Assembly (NCBI GenBank): GCA_024275295.1
Contig: JAJRZI010000115.1
Span: 1 to 44,524, forward strand
DNA: 44,524 nt
Reading direction: 5' to 3'
Origin: Gammaproteobacteria bacterium
Lineage (GTDB): Bacteria; Pseudomonadota; Gammaproteobacteria; Chromatiales; Chromatiaceae
Position 1 is the first letter of the stretch, and the number at the start of each line of letters is the position of its first letter. The position numbers were made by a program, and so were the translations under genes. Positions 10,365 to 18,886 of the stretch are shown one piece after another. The notes beneath the pieces are model-generated. The model saw only the letters and a program-made list of their open reading frames with translations, ran no database searches and had not been told where the DNA came from.

Positions 10365-11327
10365 ATGGGCACACTAAACGGGGTATTTCTGGATCTTGAG
10401 ACCGTCGACCGGACTGACCTGGATCTCTCCAATCTGAAACAGGCGCTACCCCGGTGGCAGTTTTATAACGCCACAGCCAGGGATGAAACAGCAAAGCATA
10501 TTCAGAATGCGGCCATTGTCATCTCCAACAAGGTGATTCTGGATCGTGACTGCCTGAGCCAGACCAAACAGCTGCGCCTGATCTGTATCGCCGCAACCGG
10601 CACCAATAATGTGGATCTGCAGGCCGCCCGTGACCTGGGCATCAGCGTTACCAATGTAGTGGGATATGGCACACCTTCAGTCGTGCAACATGTTTTTGGT
10701 CTGATGCTGGCACTCACCACTCGGCTGGTTGATTACCAGCAGGCTGTTGCAGCTGGAGCCTGGCAGCAGAGCAGCCAGTTCTGTCTGCTGAACTTTCCCA
10801 TCCGTGAATTGGCAGGAAAGCAGCTGGGCATCATCGGTTACGGTGAGCTGGGCCGCGCAGTGGCCCATGTTGCCCAGGCCTTTGGCATGGAGGTTTTGAT
10901 TGCCCAGCGCCCGGGGGGCACCACGCAGGCCGGTCGAATTCCATTGGAAGAGCTGTTGCCGCAGGTGGATGTGCTGAGCCTGCACTGCCCATTGGCGGAT
11001 AATACAAAAAATCTGATTGGGCAAAAGGAGCTGGCGCTGATGAAAGATGAGGCCCTGCTGATCAACACCGCTCGCGGTGGCATCGTCGATGAGGCGGCAT
11101 TGGCCACCGCACTGCGTTCAGGAAAGATTGGCGGCGCCGGGGTGGATGTGCTGGCCCAGGAACCGCCAGTGACAGGCAACCCGCTGTTGGAATCTTACAT
11201 TCCAAACCTGATCATCACCCCCCACATCGCCTGGGCCAGCCGTGAATCCCGTCAACGGCTGGTGGATGGGCTGGTTGCCAATATCGAGGCCTATCTCCAG
11301 GGTGAGATTAGAAATCGTATTATTTAG
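10365..11327 (+). CDS. D-2-hydroxyacid dehydrogenase (glycerate/hydroxypyruvate type)
   Basis: NAD(P)-dependent dehydrogenase of 320 residues. The Rossmann signature [13 protein letters not shown] is near 157-169. The catalytic Arg is in INTARGG, the Glu in the [11 protein letters not shown] segment and the His in TPHIAWAS; that last motif is typical of the hydroxypyruvate reductase/glycerate dehydrogenase branch. It probably interconverts hydroxypyruvate and D-glycerate or a similar 2-oxoacid pair in the cytoplasm. It is divergent from the FAD-linked 2-hydroxyacid oxidoreductase with an 86-bp shared promoter region, so the two may act on related metabolites. The stop overlaps the convergent PilZ gene by 4 bp. 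I am confident of the family but not of the exact substrate. Confidence 0.85.
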   Translation: MGTLNGVFLDLETVDRTDLDLSNLKQALPRWQFYNATARDETAKHIQNAAIVISNKVILDRDCLSQTKQLRLICIAATGTNNVDLQAARDLGISVTNVVGYGTPSVVQHVFGLMLALTTRLVDYQQAVAAGAWQQSSQFCLLNFPIRELAGKQLGIIGYGELGRAVAHVAQAFGMEVLIAQRPGGTTQAGRIPLEELLPQVDVLSLHCPLADNTKNLIGQKELALMKDEALLINTARGGIVDEAALATALRSGKIGGAGVDVLAQEPPVTGNPLLESYIPNLIITPHIAWASRESRQRLVDGLVANIEAYLQGEIRNRII

Positions 11328-11662
11328 GGGAAATTCTTATCCAGCTTTTCCGCCTCCATCTTATCTTTGATGATGCAGGCAGCAGCAAAGTTACCCTCCT
11401 CTTCGGTCTCCAGCGAGTAACAGCGAAGCACCTCAACCACCACAGAGAGCGGCGGCGTAATGCTTTTACCCGGCACAATCACGATGGAGAGGCGCGTACC
11501 CGGCTCTACCTCATGATCGAGCCACAGCAGCAATCCATCACCACTCAGGTTCTTAACAATCGCGCCTGCAGTTTCATCTGATCCTTCAATCCGAAACCGT
11601 GCAGGACACTCAACATCCATACGAAAAAAATTCCTGTTATCGGAGTGTGGCAGCATCGTCAT
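11324..11662 (-). CDS. PilZ domain protein
   Basis: Protein of 112 residues that is essentially one PilZ domain, the receptor fold for cyclic di-GMP. The arginine-containing entry motif is RNFFRMDV near residue 10, and the second motif is NLSGDGLLL near residue 38 (consensus D/NxSxxG). The first motif is looser than the classical RxxxR, so binding is likely but not certain. The start at 11662 follows a GGGGAAG ribosome site. With the phosphodiesterase, cyclases and second PilZ protein in this window it points to substantial c-di-GMP signalling. Its output target is unknown. Confidence 0.8.
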   Translation of the reverse strand: MTMLPHSDNRNFFRMDVECPARFRIEGSDETAGAIVKNLSGDGLLLWLDHEVEPGTRLSIVIVPGKSITPPLSVVVEVLRCYSLETEEEGNFAAACIIKDKMEAEKLDKNFP

Positions 11663-11722
11663 ATCTTCCCCGGTTATGGTTGGTATTGGACATTTCTGCC
11701 CTTGCTAAAACACTTTAGACCC

Positions 11723-13234
11723 TCAGCGGGATTTGTCACCCCATTCGGCCAGAATATCCATGCTGACCCGATTCATTTCAGCAGCACGCTGGGCGCTGCC
11801 GGCCTCAGTGTAACAGCGCAACTCGGGCGCATTACCTGATGGCCGCAGATGCACCACCTCATCACTCTCAAAGGTGATACGCAGGCCATCTGTCATATCA
11901 AAGCCCTTTACTGTACCAAAGTACTCCCCGAAGAGAGACTCTGTGGCGGCCCTGTCCCGATCAAAATCACCACTGCTTAGCGCTGCAATCCGGCTGCAAC
12001 TCAACTCGGTAGGAAAGTTTTTCAGCCGGTCGCTGTGGGTAAATCTCTGTGGCAGTTGCGTTAGCAGCTGTGAGATGGTGCAGCCTGCGTCCCTGGCCAG
12101 CAGCAGTATCGCCAGCGGCACAATCACCGCATCCCGGGTCGGCAGAGCAGAGAGTTGAGTGCCTTCCCGTTCAATATCCGTGGCGGAGAGAAAGCCCCCA
12201 TTGGCCTCATAGCCCACCACAGATTGCGCACCCTCTTTCAGGGCTGACTGCATCGCCTCAATCACATAGGGCGAGCCAATCCGGGTGCGTTCCACCCGAT
12301 CAAACCAGCCGCATTTTTCCACTGCGCTGTTGCTGCTGACCTGCGTGACCACACAGTCAGCCCCCAGCTATCGGGCAGATAAAATACCTGCAACATCACC
12401 ACGCAACCAGTTGCCCTGCTCATCGCTGATCAGAGGACGATCACCATCACCATCCGCTGAAACAACTGCATCAAACCCATAAGTAAGCGCCCACTCATGC
12501 GCCAGCTCAATATCTTCGGGACGCACCGCCTCTGTATCAACGGGGATAAAGGCATTAGAGCGGCTGAGCCGGGTAACATCGGCTCCCAGACCCTCAAATA
12601 TCTCCCCCATTACCTGTCGCGCAACCGATGAGTGTTCATAGAGACCAATGCGGCACCCTTGCAGCGCACCATCAGGGAGAAAATCCAGATAGCGCCGGAG
12701 GTAATCCTGATACGCCTGCGGCTGCTCCTGCGGCAGGCCGGCTGCTATTTTCAGCATCCCGTCATGAGAAAAGAGATCAGCCGGAATCTCAACCTGCTGG
12801 GAGCGGATGGCCGCCTCATCCCGCTTAAGGATCTCACCATCGGGCCGGTTGAATTTGATGCCATTGCGGTCATCCGGGATATGGCTGCCTGTCACCATCA
12901 GACTGGGAATGGCATGGTGGATACCGTAAAGCGTCAGCGCCGGAGTGGGGATAAAGCCGCAGTTGACCGGCTCATAACCCATAGCCTCGATGGCCTGTGC
13001 GGCGGCACCCATGATGCATGGTGTGCTGGATCGGTAATCCCCGGCAATGGCAACCTGTGAGCCAGGCGCTACATCTCCCTGCGCTGCAAGGTATTGCAGG
13101 AAAGCCAGGGTGTAGGCGTAACAGACCCGGTCGGTCATATCGGCCACCAGCCCTCGCGCGCCGCTGGTGCCAAAGCCTACCCCACTCTGCTCCATCAGAT
13201 CTGCTATCACGAGTTGTTCTTGTTTTTTTGTCAC
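11723..13234 (-). pseudogene. Phosphomannomutase/phosphoglucomutase gene interrupted by an in-frame TAG
   Basis: One alpha-D-phosphohexomutase gene split by an amber codon at 12368-12370; both parts are in the same frame. The upstream part (12368-13234) has the phosphoserine loop VTGSHIPDDRNGIKFN and the Mg loop DGDGDRPLI. The downstream part (11723-12367) begins LGADCVVTQVSSNSAVE and has the sugar-binding motif GYEANGGFL and the phosphate-binding motif RPSGNAPELRCYTEA. Every catalytic motif survives on one side or the other, so the break is very recent, a sequencing or assembly error, or suppressed. The stop sits in an SAR-stop-LGAD context where I would expect Tyr (TAC/TAT), one base from TAG. 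The downstream part could restart at GTG 12352, but neither half would be active alone. The start is GTG 13234, 8 bases after AGGAG. The intact enzyme would make mannose-1-P or glucose-1-P for surface polysaccharide. Confidence 0.85.
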
Positions 13235-13316
13235 GGTTGCCACTCCTGTTTGGGATGATCAGCTTACGCCAAAGAGTGCTAAAATCACGCCTAAATTTAA
13301 CACCTCAGGGGTTGTA

Positions 13317-13451
13317 ATGGGAAATACCGTCAGAATTGTTATCGCCAGCTGCATTTTGGCCATTCTGCTCTTTTTGATTGCCGCCATCTTCTATCCTGCA
13401 TCATTGGATATGGATAGTTACAATCAACCCTCCAGCACTCATAAACGATGA
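13317..13451 (+). CDS. 44-residue single-span membrane protein coupled to endonuclease gene
   Basis: A very small ORF starting MGNTVRIVIASC, with one strongly hydrophobic segment at about residues 5-27 and a short polar tail. An AGGGG ribosome site precedes the ATG, and the stop codon overlaps the next start codon in an ATGA arrangement, the usual sign of translational coupling. It is too short for a family assignment. The position suggests it is translated with, and may assist membrane targeting of, the secreted endonuclease. Confidence 0.55.
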   Translation: MGNTVRIVIASCILAILLFLIAAIFYPASLDMDSYNQPSSTHKR

Positions 13452-14083
13452 GGCTCTTTTTAATCTGCTGCATGCTGCTCTCTGCCGAAGCAGCCGTAGC
13501 CAAGCCACCCGACACCGCATATTTTCAGAATATGCCCCTGTTTTGGTCACTGCTGTACGGTAATGGCGGCCAGACCCTCTACTGCAACCAGCCATTTAGC
13601 TCCCACAAAGGTCGCCAAATCAACATCGAACACATCTTTCCCATGGGTTGGATAACCAAGGCGCTCAACTGTGGCAGTCGCAGCCACTGCCGCAAGGTAA
13701 GCCCCAGATTTAATCAGATAGAGGCGGATATGCATAACCTCTATCCGGCACTGGCCAGGATCAACAAGGCACGCGGAAGTCGGGCCTTTGGCATCGTGCA
13801 GGGAGAACCACGCAGATTCGGTTCGTGTGATTTTGAGGTCGACCCACAAAAACGCCGGGTAGAACCCCGGCCAGCCGTGCGGGGCAATATCGCCCGGGCC
13901 ATATTTTATATGCAGGACACCTATGGTCTAAAGCTCTTCCCCCGACAGGCGGCCCTGTTGAAGCAGTGGCAGCGGGATGACCCACCAGATCAGGAAGAGC
14001 AACGGCGCAACCGGATCATCGAGCAGATTCAGGGGCAGCGGAACCCCTTTATCGACCACCCGGAACGGGCAGGTACTCAGTAG
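13448..14083 (+). CDS. Endonuclease I family periplasmic nuclease
   Basis: Secreted DNase of 211 residues in the EndA/NucM (endonuclease I) family, which cleaves double-stranded DNA in the periplasm or outside the cell. A signal peptide ends near AAVA. The beta-beta-alpha-metal active site is NIEHIFPMGW, corresponding to the family EHVxP motif with His as general base. The downstream segment MHNLYPALARINKARGSR carries the Asn metal ligand typical of the family. Several Cys residues (CNQP, NCGSRSHC, SCDF) are consistent with disulfide bonds in the periplasm. Its start overlaps the stop of the 44-residue membrane protein, and its 3' end overlaps the convergent ClC gene by 7 bp. Confidence 0.88.
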   Translation: MRLFLICCMLLSAEAAVAKPPDTAYFQNMPLFWSLLYGNGGQTLYCNQPFSSHKGRQINIEHIFPMGWITKALNCGSRSHCRKVSPRFNQIEADMHNLYPALARINKARGSRAFGIVQGEPRRFGSCDFEVDPQKRRVEPRPAVRGNIARAIFYMQDTYGLKLFPRQAALLKQWQRDDPPDQEEQRRNRIIEQIQGQRNPFIDHPERAGTQ

Positions 14084-15819
14084 TGATAGGCTGACTCAAT
14101 CTGCTCCCGCGTCAGGATGCCATAGATCTGATACCTGCCCGCAGTGCCGGCAGACTCTACATAGAGTGCTTCAACAGATATCCTGTCCAATAGCTCCAGC
14201 GCCTCCTGCAGATTGGCTTGAAGCGTAATGGGGGCAATCTGCTCCCGCCAGGCAGGGATGGCCATCAGATCAATCTCATCGATACCCCCCTCTTGCAGCT
14301 CCGCATTTTGAATATGGCGCGCCAGATCAAGCGCATGCATCAACGCCACGGGGCGGTCACTCTCTTCAACAAGCAGCCATTCAGGCTCATCTGAAAGCAG
14401 TTTTTCTGCCGTTTTCCGGCTGATAATCCGGTCGTGAGAGACAAATTCCTTTTTCAGCACGCTGCCAACGCCAATGCGTCGCAGCGCCTGCAACACCGGA
14501 CTGGTGCGGTAATCAAATCCTGTGGATCTCAGCAGGGAGATAAAGATGTACTCTTTACCAAACAGCTCACTGGCCGTCAGATTGGCCACCACGATGGCCA
14601 GCATGCCCGGCATCACCACCGCCGGATTATGCGTTAGCTCCAACATGGCGGTCAGTCCCGCCAGTGGCGCCTGCAGGCTGGCGCCCATCATGGCGCCCAT
14701 ACCTAGCAGTACATAAAAGGTGGTGCTGGAGCTCACCTCGGGAAACCAGAGATTCATCAGATTGCCCGCAATGCCGCCCATAATGGCACCCATAAACAGG
14801 GATGGCCCCACCATGCCTGCCGGCACCCCAAGGCCGCCACAGGCCGATGTCGCCAACACCTTGAAGCAGAGAATAAGCAGCAGCGCAGCCAGGCCATACT
14901 CACCGATGAGCGCATTGTTAACGGTGTCATAACCAATGCCCATCACCTCTGGTGCAAACAGCGCACAAAGACCCACCACCAGACCCGCCATCGTGGTCTG
15001 CCACCAGAAAGGGTAAGCCCGGCCAAAGCGGGAAAAGAGCTGACTCAGATGGATAAAGCAGGCTGCAACCGTACCCGTCACCAGCCCCAGAGCAACCACA
15101 GCAGGCATCTCATGCAATGCCCCCATCTCCAACGCAGGCACCACAAATGCAGGAGCTGAGCCTAAAAAGAGGATGGAGACCGCATTACCACTCACCGCTG
15201 CCAGCATGACCGGCAAAAAACTGACCAGGGTATACTCCATCATCACCACTTCCAGGGCAAAGATGACACCGGCCAGCGGGGTATTGAAAGAGGCGGCAAT
15301 GGCAGCCGCCACACCGCAGCCCACCAGGGTGCGAATGCTGTTATTCGGTAGTGAGAGCCGCTGCCCCAACAGGCTTCCAGCTGCAGCACCCAGGTAGACA
15401 TGCGGCCCCTCACGACCCACAGAGTGACCACTGATCAATGCAATAGCCGCACCGGCAAACTGCAGTAGAAACTCACGCAAGCCAATATAGCCCTGATGGT
15501 AGGTCAACCGCTCCAACACCCGCCCCACACCCATCAGCGTCTGCCCTTTGGCAGCATGCCGAAACAGCAGCCCAATGGCCATGCCACCCAGAACAGGCAG
15601 AAGCAGCCGCAACCAACCTGGCAGCCCCTCAAAATTCTCATCATGCGCACCTGGCAACACGCTGGCCAGGGTTCCCTCTACCACAAAACGAAAGAGCACG
15701 ATGACACCACCCGACAGAATCCCCGCCAGCAGGCCAATCATAACCAGCATCAGCAGCGCATCAGGCCGGGACAGCGTTAACCGGATATGCTCCAGGTGTT
15801 TATGCAGCCAGTCCTTCAT
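14077..15819 (-). CDS. ClC-type chloride channel with CBS domains
   Basis: Membrane protein of 580 residues: a ClC transport core with about ten hydrophobic helices (1-430), then two CBS-like segments (about 445-580) that may bind adenine nucleotides. The gating motif GREGPHVYLGAA holds the conserved gating Glu, and the second signature is GVPAGMVGPSLFMGA. The segment FNTPLAGVIFALEVV aligns with the E. coli ClcA stretch ending IIEEM. The residue matching the internal proton glutamate (E203) is then Val, as in true ClC channels, which argues for a channel rather than a proton-coupled exchanger. A clear GSGIP selectivity motif is not apparent in the N-terminal half. The start has a GGAG ribosome site. 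It is monocistronic and convergent with endonuclease I. Confidence 0.9.
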   Translation of the reverse strand: MKDWLHKHLEHIRLTLSRPDALLMLVMIGLLAGILSGGVIVLFRFVVEGTLASVLPGAHDENFEGLPGWLRLLLPVLGGMAIGLLFRHAAKGQTLMGVGRVLERLTYHQGYIGLREFLLQFAGAAIALISGHSVGREGPHVYLGAAAGSLLGQRLSLPNNSIRTLVGCGVAAAIAASFNTPLAGVIFALEVVMMEYTLVSFLPVMLAAVSGNAVSILFLGSAPAFVVPALEMGALHEMPAVVALGLVTGTVAACFIHLSQLFSRFGRAYPFWWQTTMAGLVVGLCALFAPEVMGIGYDTVNNALIGEYGLAALLLILCFKVLATSACGGLGVPAGMVGPSLFMGAIMGGIAGNLMNLWFPEVSSSTTFYVLLGMGAMMGASLQAPLAGLTAMLELTHNPAVVMPGMLAIVVANLTASELFGKEYIFISLLRSTGFDYRTSPVLQALRRIGVGSVLKKEFVSHDRIISRKTAEKLLSDEPEWLLVEESDRPVALMHALDLARHIQNAELQEGGIDEIDLMAIPAWREQIAPITLQANLQEALELLDRISVEALYVESAGTAGRYQIYGILTREQIESAYHY

Positions 15820-15863
15820 TCAGGTCTCTTTTCTCCAATAAACATTTTGCTATGCATTACATA

Positions 15864-15906
15864 CCACAAGCAGCAGCAATATCCCAAGAACCGTGGTTGC
15901 TTGTGG
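15864..15906. repeat. Inverted repeat upstream of the SlyD-like gene
   Basis: CCACAAGCA at 15864-15872 and its perfect complement TGCTTGTGG at 15898-15906 form a 9-bp stem with a 25-base loop. A second, weaker stem-loop (GTTTAG...CTAAAC) spans 15938-15977. Both lie in the 205-bp gap between the ClC start and the SlyD-like start, so they could be divergent-promoter operators or leader structures. No T tract follows, so this is not an obvious terminator. Confidence 0.4.
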
Positions 15907-16025
15907 ATGCAGAGTGCAACGGCTTAAATCCTGAGAAGTTTAGGTTTATAACCAAGCTCTTTAGTTGGATACTAAACAAAACAGACGTAGAATGTGCAGC
16001 GTATTTATTCTTCAGGGCTTAAATC

Positions 16026-16535
16026 ATGCAGATAATGAAAGATCGTGTTGTCACCATTGAGTACACCACCACAGATAAAGATGGTCAGATCATCGATACC
16101 ACGGACAACATTGATAACTACACCTTTATCTTTGGAAGAGGGGGGCTTTTCAAAACAGTGGAAGAGGCAATGGAAGGTCGTTACAAAGGTGCCCAACTGA
16201 AACTTACCCTGACCCCGGAGCAGGCCTACGGGGTGCGTGACGAGAGCCTTATTAGACAGGTGCCACGTCAACAGGTCAGAGTACCCGCCCATGATTTGGA
16301 GGTCGGTTTCAAGCTGAGGGGTAATAATCGGGACAACTCCACCCCCATTACCATCACTGCTATTGATGACGATGTTATAACCTTAGACGCCAACAACCCA
16401 CTTGCTGGCCTCACTATTTACATCAAGGTAGTCGTCATAGATGTGCGCGAGGCGTCAGAAGAGGAGCTGAAAACCGGAAAAGTACAGACCAATAAAGGGC
16501 AGCCCACCAGCGTGGATGTTCAGTTTGGTGCCTAA
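16026..16535 (+). CDS. FKBP-type peptidyl-prolyl isomerase, SlyD-like
   Basis: Cytoplasmic protein of 169 residues combining an FKBP prolyl-isomerase domain with the insert-in-flap chaperone domain of SlyD. The FKBP part is seen in IEYTTTDKDGQIIDTT and IFGRGGLFKTVEEAMEG at the N terminus. The flap region carries LTLTPEQAYGVRDESLI and RQVPRQQVRVPA, and the return strand has DANNPLAGLTI, matching the SlyD DxNHPLAG motif with Asn in place of His. The His/Cys-rich nickel-binding tail of E. coli SlyD is absent, so a role in nickel delivery is unlikely; folding assistance is the better guess. The Met at codon 4 (16035) is an alternative start. Confidence 0.87.
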   Translation: MQIMKDRVVTIEYTTTDKDGQIIDTTDNIDNYTFIFGRGGLFKTVEEAMEGRYKGAQLKLTLTPEQAYGVRDESLIRQVPRQQVRVPAHDLEVGFKLRGNNRDNSTPITITAIDDDVITLDANNPLAGLTIYIKVVVIDVREASEEELKTGKVQTNKGQPTSVDVQFGA

Positions 16536-16556
16536 ATTCTAAAAGCACACTTAATG

Positions 16557-16579
16557 CAGGGCGGCATTCACCCGCCCTG
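16557..16579. terminator. GC-rich hairpin between convergent genes
   Basis: CAGGGCGG at 16557-16564 and CCGCCCTG at 16572-16579 pair perfectly with a 7-base loop. The hairpin sits in the 57-bp gap between the stop codons of the SlyD-like gene (plus) and ubiB (minus), where a bidirectional terminator would be expected. The following T tracts are poor in both directions, so termination efficiency is uncertain. Confidence 0.5.
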
Positions 16580-16592
16580 TATTTGAGACTAT

Positions 16593-18251
16593 TCAGCCAC
16601 TCTTCAGCCAGGCACTGGCCAAAACCACGCCTCCACAAGCACCAAGCGTAGCGCTGATAGCGGGGATTGATGAAACAGCAATTGCAGCACCTGGGCCAAC
16701 CGTCAGCAGCAGCGCCGCCGTGATGATCATCGAACCGCCACAGATCGCAGCAATTGTGCAACGGCTGGACTGCTTGGCCTCCTTTCTAAACTGCTCCAGC
16801 TCAGCTGATTTCCACTTCACCTCCAGATTGCCTTCTGCTGCATCCTTGATAACACGATGCGCCAGCAGCGGCAGCTCTGGAAGATTTTCTGAGATCTGTG
16901 GCAGCGTCTCCTTCACCCGTTTTACAAAGGCCTTGGGGCCAATCTGCTCATTCAGCCAAGTCTCAAGAAATGGCTTGGCAGTCGCCCAGAGATCCAATTC
17001 CGGGTAGAGCTGTCGACCTACACCCTCAACATAGACCAGGGTCTTCTCCAGCAGTACCAGTTGGGGCTGCACCTCCATATCGAAGCGACGGGCGGTCTGA
17101 AACAGGTTGACCAGGAAATGGGCGAATGAAATCTCACCCAGGGGGCGATCATAGATAGGCTCGCTGACGGTGCGGATGGCCGCTTCAAACTCATCTACTC
17201 GAGTGGTTTTTGGCACCCAGCCGGAATCGACATGCAGTTGGGCAACCCGGTGGTAGTCACGGTTGAAGAAGGCCAGCAGATTTTCAGCAAGGTAGCGCTG
17301 GTCATCCGTGGTGAGGGTACCCATGATGCCGAAATCCACCGCAATATATTGCCCCTCCGGGCTGACAAAGATATTGCCGGGGTGCATATCTGCATGGAAG
17401 AAGTTGTCACGGAAGACCTGGGTAAAGAAGATCTCTACCCCCAGTGCGCCAAGCCGCTCCAGGCTAATGCCCTGTGCCTTGAGCGACTCCACATCACTCA
17501 CTTGAGTGCCGTAGATGCGCTCAATCACCATGACATTGAGCCTGGTCAGATCCCAGTAGATCTGCGGCACAAACAGGATGGGACTATTATCCCAGTTACG
17601 ACGCAGCTGGGAGGCATTGGCTGCTTCGCGGGTCAGGTTCAGCTCATCAGAGATGGTGCGATCATAATCCTCAACCAACTCCAGTGGCTTTAGGCGTTGA
17701 GCGCCTTTCCAAAACCGATTGGCCAATCTAGCCAGGGTGTAGAGAATACTGAGATCGCGACGGATGGTTTTTTCAACGCCAGGTCGCAGCACCTTCACCA
17801 CCACATCATCGCCATTTTTTAGCCGGGCGGCATGCACCTGGGCGATAGAGGCTGATGCCAGCGGGGTCTCATCAAACGACTCAAAAAGCGCTTCAATCTT
17901 TTCGCCAAAGGCCTGCTCAATAATGGTGCGCGCCTCCGTTCCGGGGAAAGGAGGAACCGCATCCTGCAACTTGGCCAGCTCTTCGGCAATATCCTCATCC
18001 AACAGGTAACGCCGGGTTGAGACAATCTGCCCAAATTTGATAAAGATGGGCCCCAGATCCTCCAGTGTCTGACGAATGCGCACCGGAAATGGCGGAAGTC
18101 TGTTCCGGCGAAACCAATAGAAGGGGGAGAGATAGAGCAAAAAACGCACGGGCCGGAACAGGTGCGTGGCCAGTATGACCTCATCCAGGCCGTGGCGAAC
18201 CAATATCCGATTGATATAGAGCAGGCGCAAGACCTGAGCGGGATGAATCAC
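16593..18251 (-). CDS. ubiB: Ubiquinone biosynthesis protein UbiB (ABC1/ADCK kinase-like)
   Basis: Atypical protein-kinase-like ATPase of 552 residues needed for aerobic ubiquinone synthesis. The family KxGQ motif appears as IFIKFGQIVSTRR, and the Ala-rich nucleotide loop as LASASIAQVHAA. The catalytic loop is HADMHPGNIFV and the metal-binding DFG equivalent is VDFGIMG. Two hydrophobic segments at the C terminus (about 500-545) anchor the protein to the inner membrane. It follows ubiJ with only 2 bp between the stop and the ATG, giving the gammaproteobacterial operon ubiE-ubiJ-ubiB. Confidence 0.95.
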   Translation of the reverse strand: MIHPAQVLRLLYINRILVRHGLDEVILATHLFRPVRFLLYLSPFYWFRRNRLPPFPVRIRQTLEDLGPIFIKFGQIVSTRRYLLDEDIAEELAKLQDAVPPFPGTEARTIIEQAFGEKIEALFESFDETPLASASIAQVHAARLKNGDDVVVKVLRPGVEKTIRRDLSILYTLARLANRFWKGAQRLKPLELVEDYDRTISDELNLTREAANASQLRRNWDNSPILFVPQIYWDLTRLNVMVIERIYGTQVSDVESLKAQGISLERLGALGVEIFFTQVFRDNFFHADMHPGNIFVSPEGQYIAVDFGIMGTLTTDDQRYLAENLLAFFNRDYHRVAQLHVDSGWVPKTTRVDEFEAAIRTVSEPIYDRPLGEISFAHFLVNLFQTARRFDMEVQPQLVLLEKTLVYVEGVGRQLYPELDLWATAKPFLETWLNEQIGPKAFVKRVKETLPQISENLPELPLLAHRVIKDAAEGNLEVKWKSAELEQFRKEAKQSSRCTIAAICGGSMIITAALLLTVGPGAAIAVSSIPAISATLGACGGVVLASAWLKSG

Positions 18252-18253
18252 GG

Positions 18254-18886
18254 TTAGCGCTCGCTGTTATTGGGTGTTGCCGGGGTACGCAGACGATCTA
18301 TTCTGGCCTGGAGACGATCAAAGTCATCACGCAGGGTATCAATCTTGGCAACAAAATCCTGGATCTCCTGGCGCTCTGGCAAAAGCCTGGTCTCAGTCTG
18401 GATGTAGCGGGCCAGGCTTTGACCCACATTCTCGACCGTGCGCCGACCCTGATCAGCAAAGAAACGGATGCCATCGACAATATCATGGGCGACAAAATCA
18501 CCCATGTGTGCAGCCAGCTGCTCTTCCCAGTCAATATTCAGGGCACCGAGAATCTTGCCAAAGCGACGGCCCAGCTCTATATCTCCGGTGATCGTGATCT
18601 GGCCGGAGAACAGCTCATCAACACCCTTCTCTTTGGCCATGCTCAGACGGGTCAGCGCCAGGGGTGAGCCGCGCAGTGTGCACTCCGGCTCACCCTCATA
18701 CAGTCGCAACACCTGCAGACGCCCAGGCCCTGGGATCAGGAATAGTTGGATCTCAGGCCCGGCAATATCCAATGCAATAGCACGGCCATGCAGTTTTGCC
18801 AACTCACTCCCCACCTTTGGGTCCATGGCGATATATTGGTTCAGGGCCCCTTCCAGCCCTGCGCATGCAAGCTCTGGAATACTCAT
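18254..18886 (-). CDS. ubiJ: Ubiquinone biosynthesis accessory factor UbiJ (SCP2 domain)
   Basis: Protein of 210 residues that acts with UbiK in the soluble ubiquinone-synthesis complex, where its sterol-carrier-protein-2 fold is thought to hold the hydrophobic intermediates. The SCP2 domain covers about residues 15-115 (VLRLYEGEPECTLRGSPLALTRL and ITITGDIELGRRFGKILGALNIDWEE). The C terminus is a predicted coiled coil (EIQDFVAKIDTLRDDFDRL) typical of UbiJ. Its ATG overlaps the ubiE stop codon in a TGATG junction, so translation is coupled. Confidence 0.92.
   Translation of the reverse strand: MSIPELACAGLEGALNQYIAMDPKVGSELAKLHGRAIALDIAGPEIQLFLIPGPGRLQVLRLYEGEPECTLRGSPLALTRLSMAKEKGVDELFSGQITITGDIELGRRFGKILGALNIDWEEQLAAHMGDFVAHDIVDGIRFFADQGRRTVENVGQSLARYIQTETRLLPERQEIQDFVAKIDTLRDDFDRLQARIDRLRTPATPNNSER

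Noticed and set aside
10279-10494. N-terminal 72-residue extension of the FAD oxidoreductase
   Set aside because: It would overlap the start of the divergent dehydrogenase; family similarity and a normal ATG begin at 10278.
12368-12370. Pyrrolysine or other amber recoding in the mutase
   Set aside because: No supporting genes are in the window, the residue is not catalytic, and the other interrupted gene uses TAA. Mutation or sequence error is simpler.
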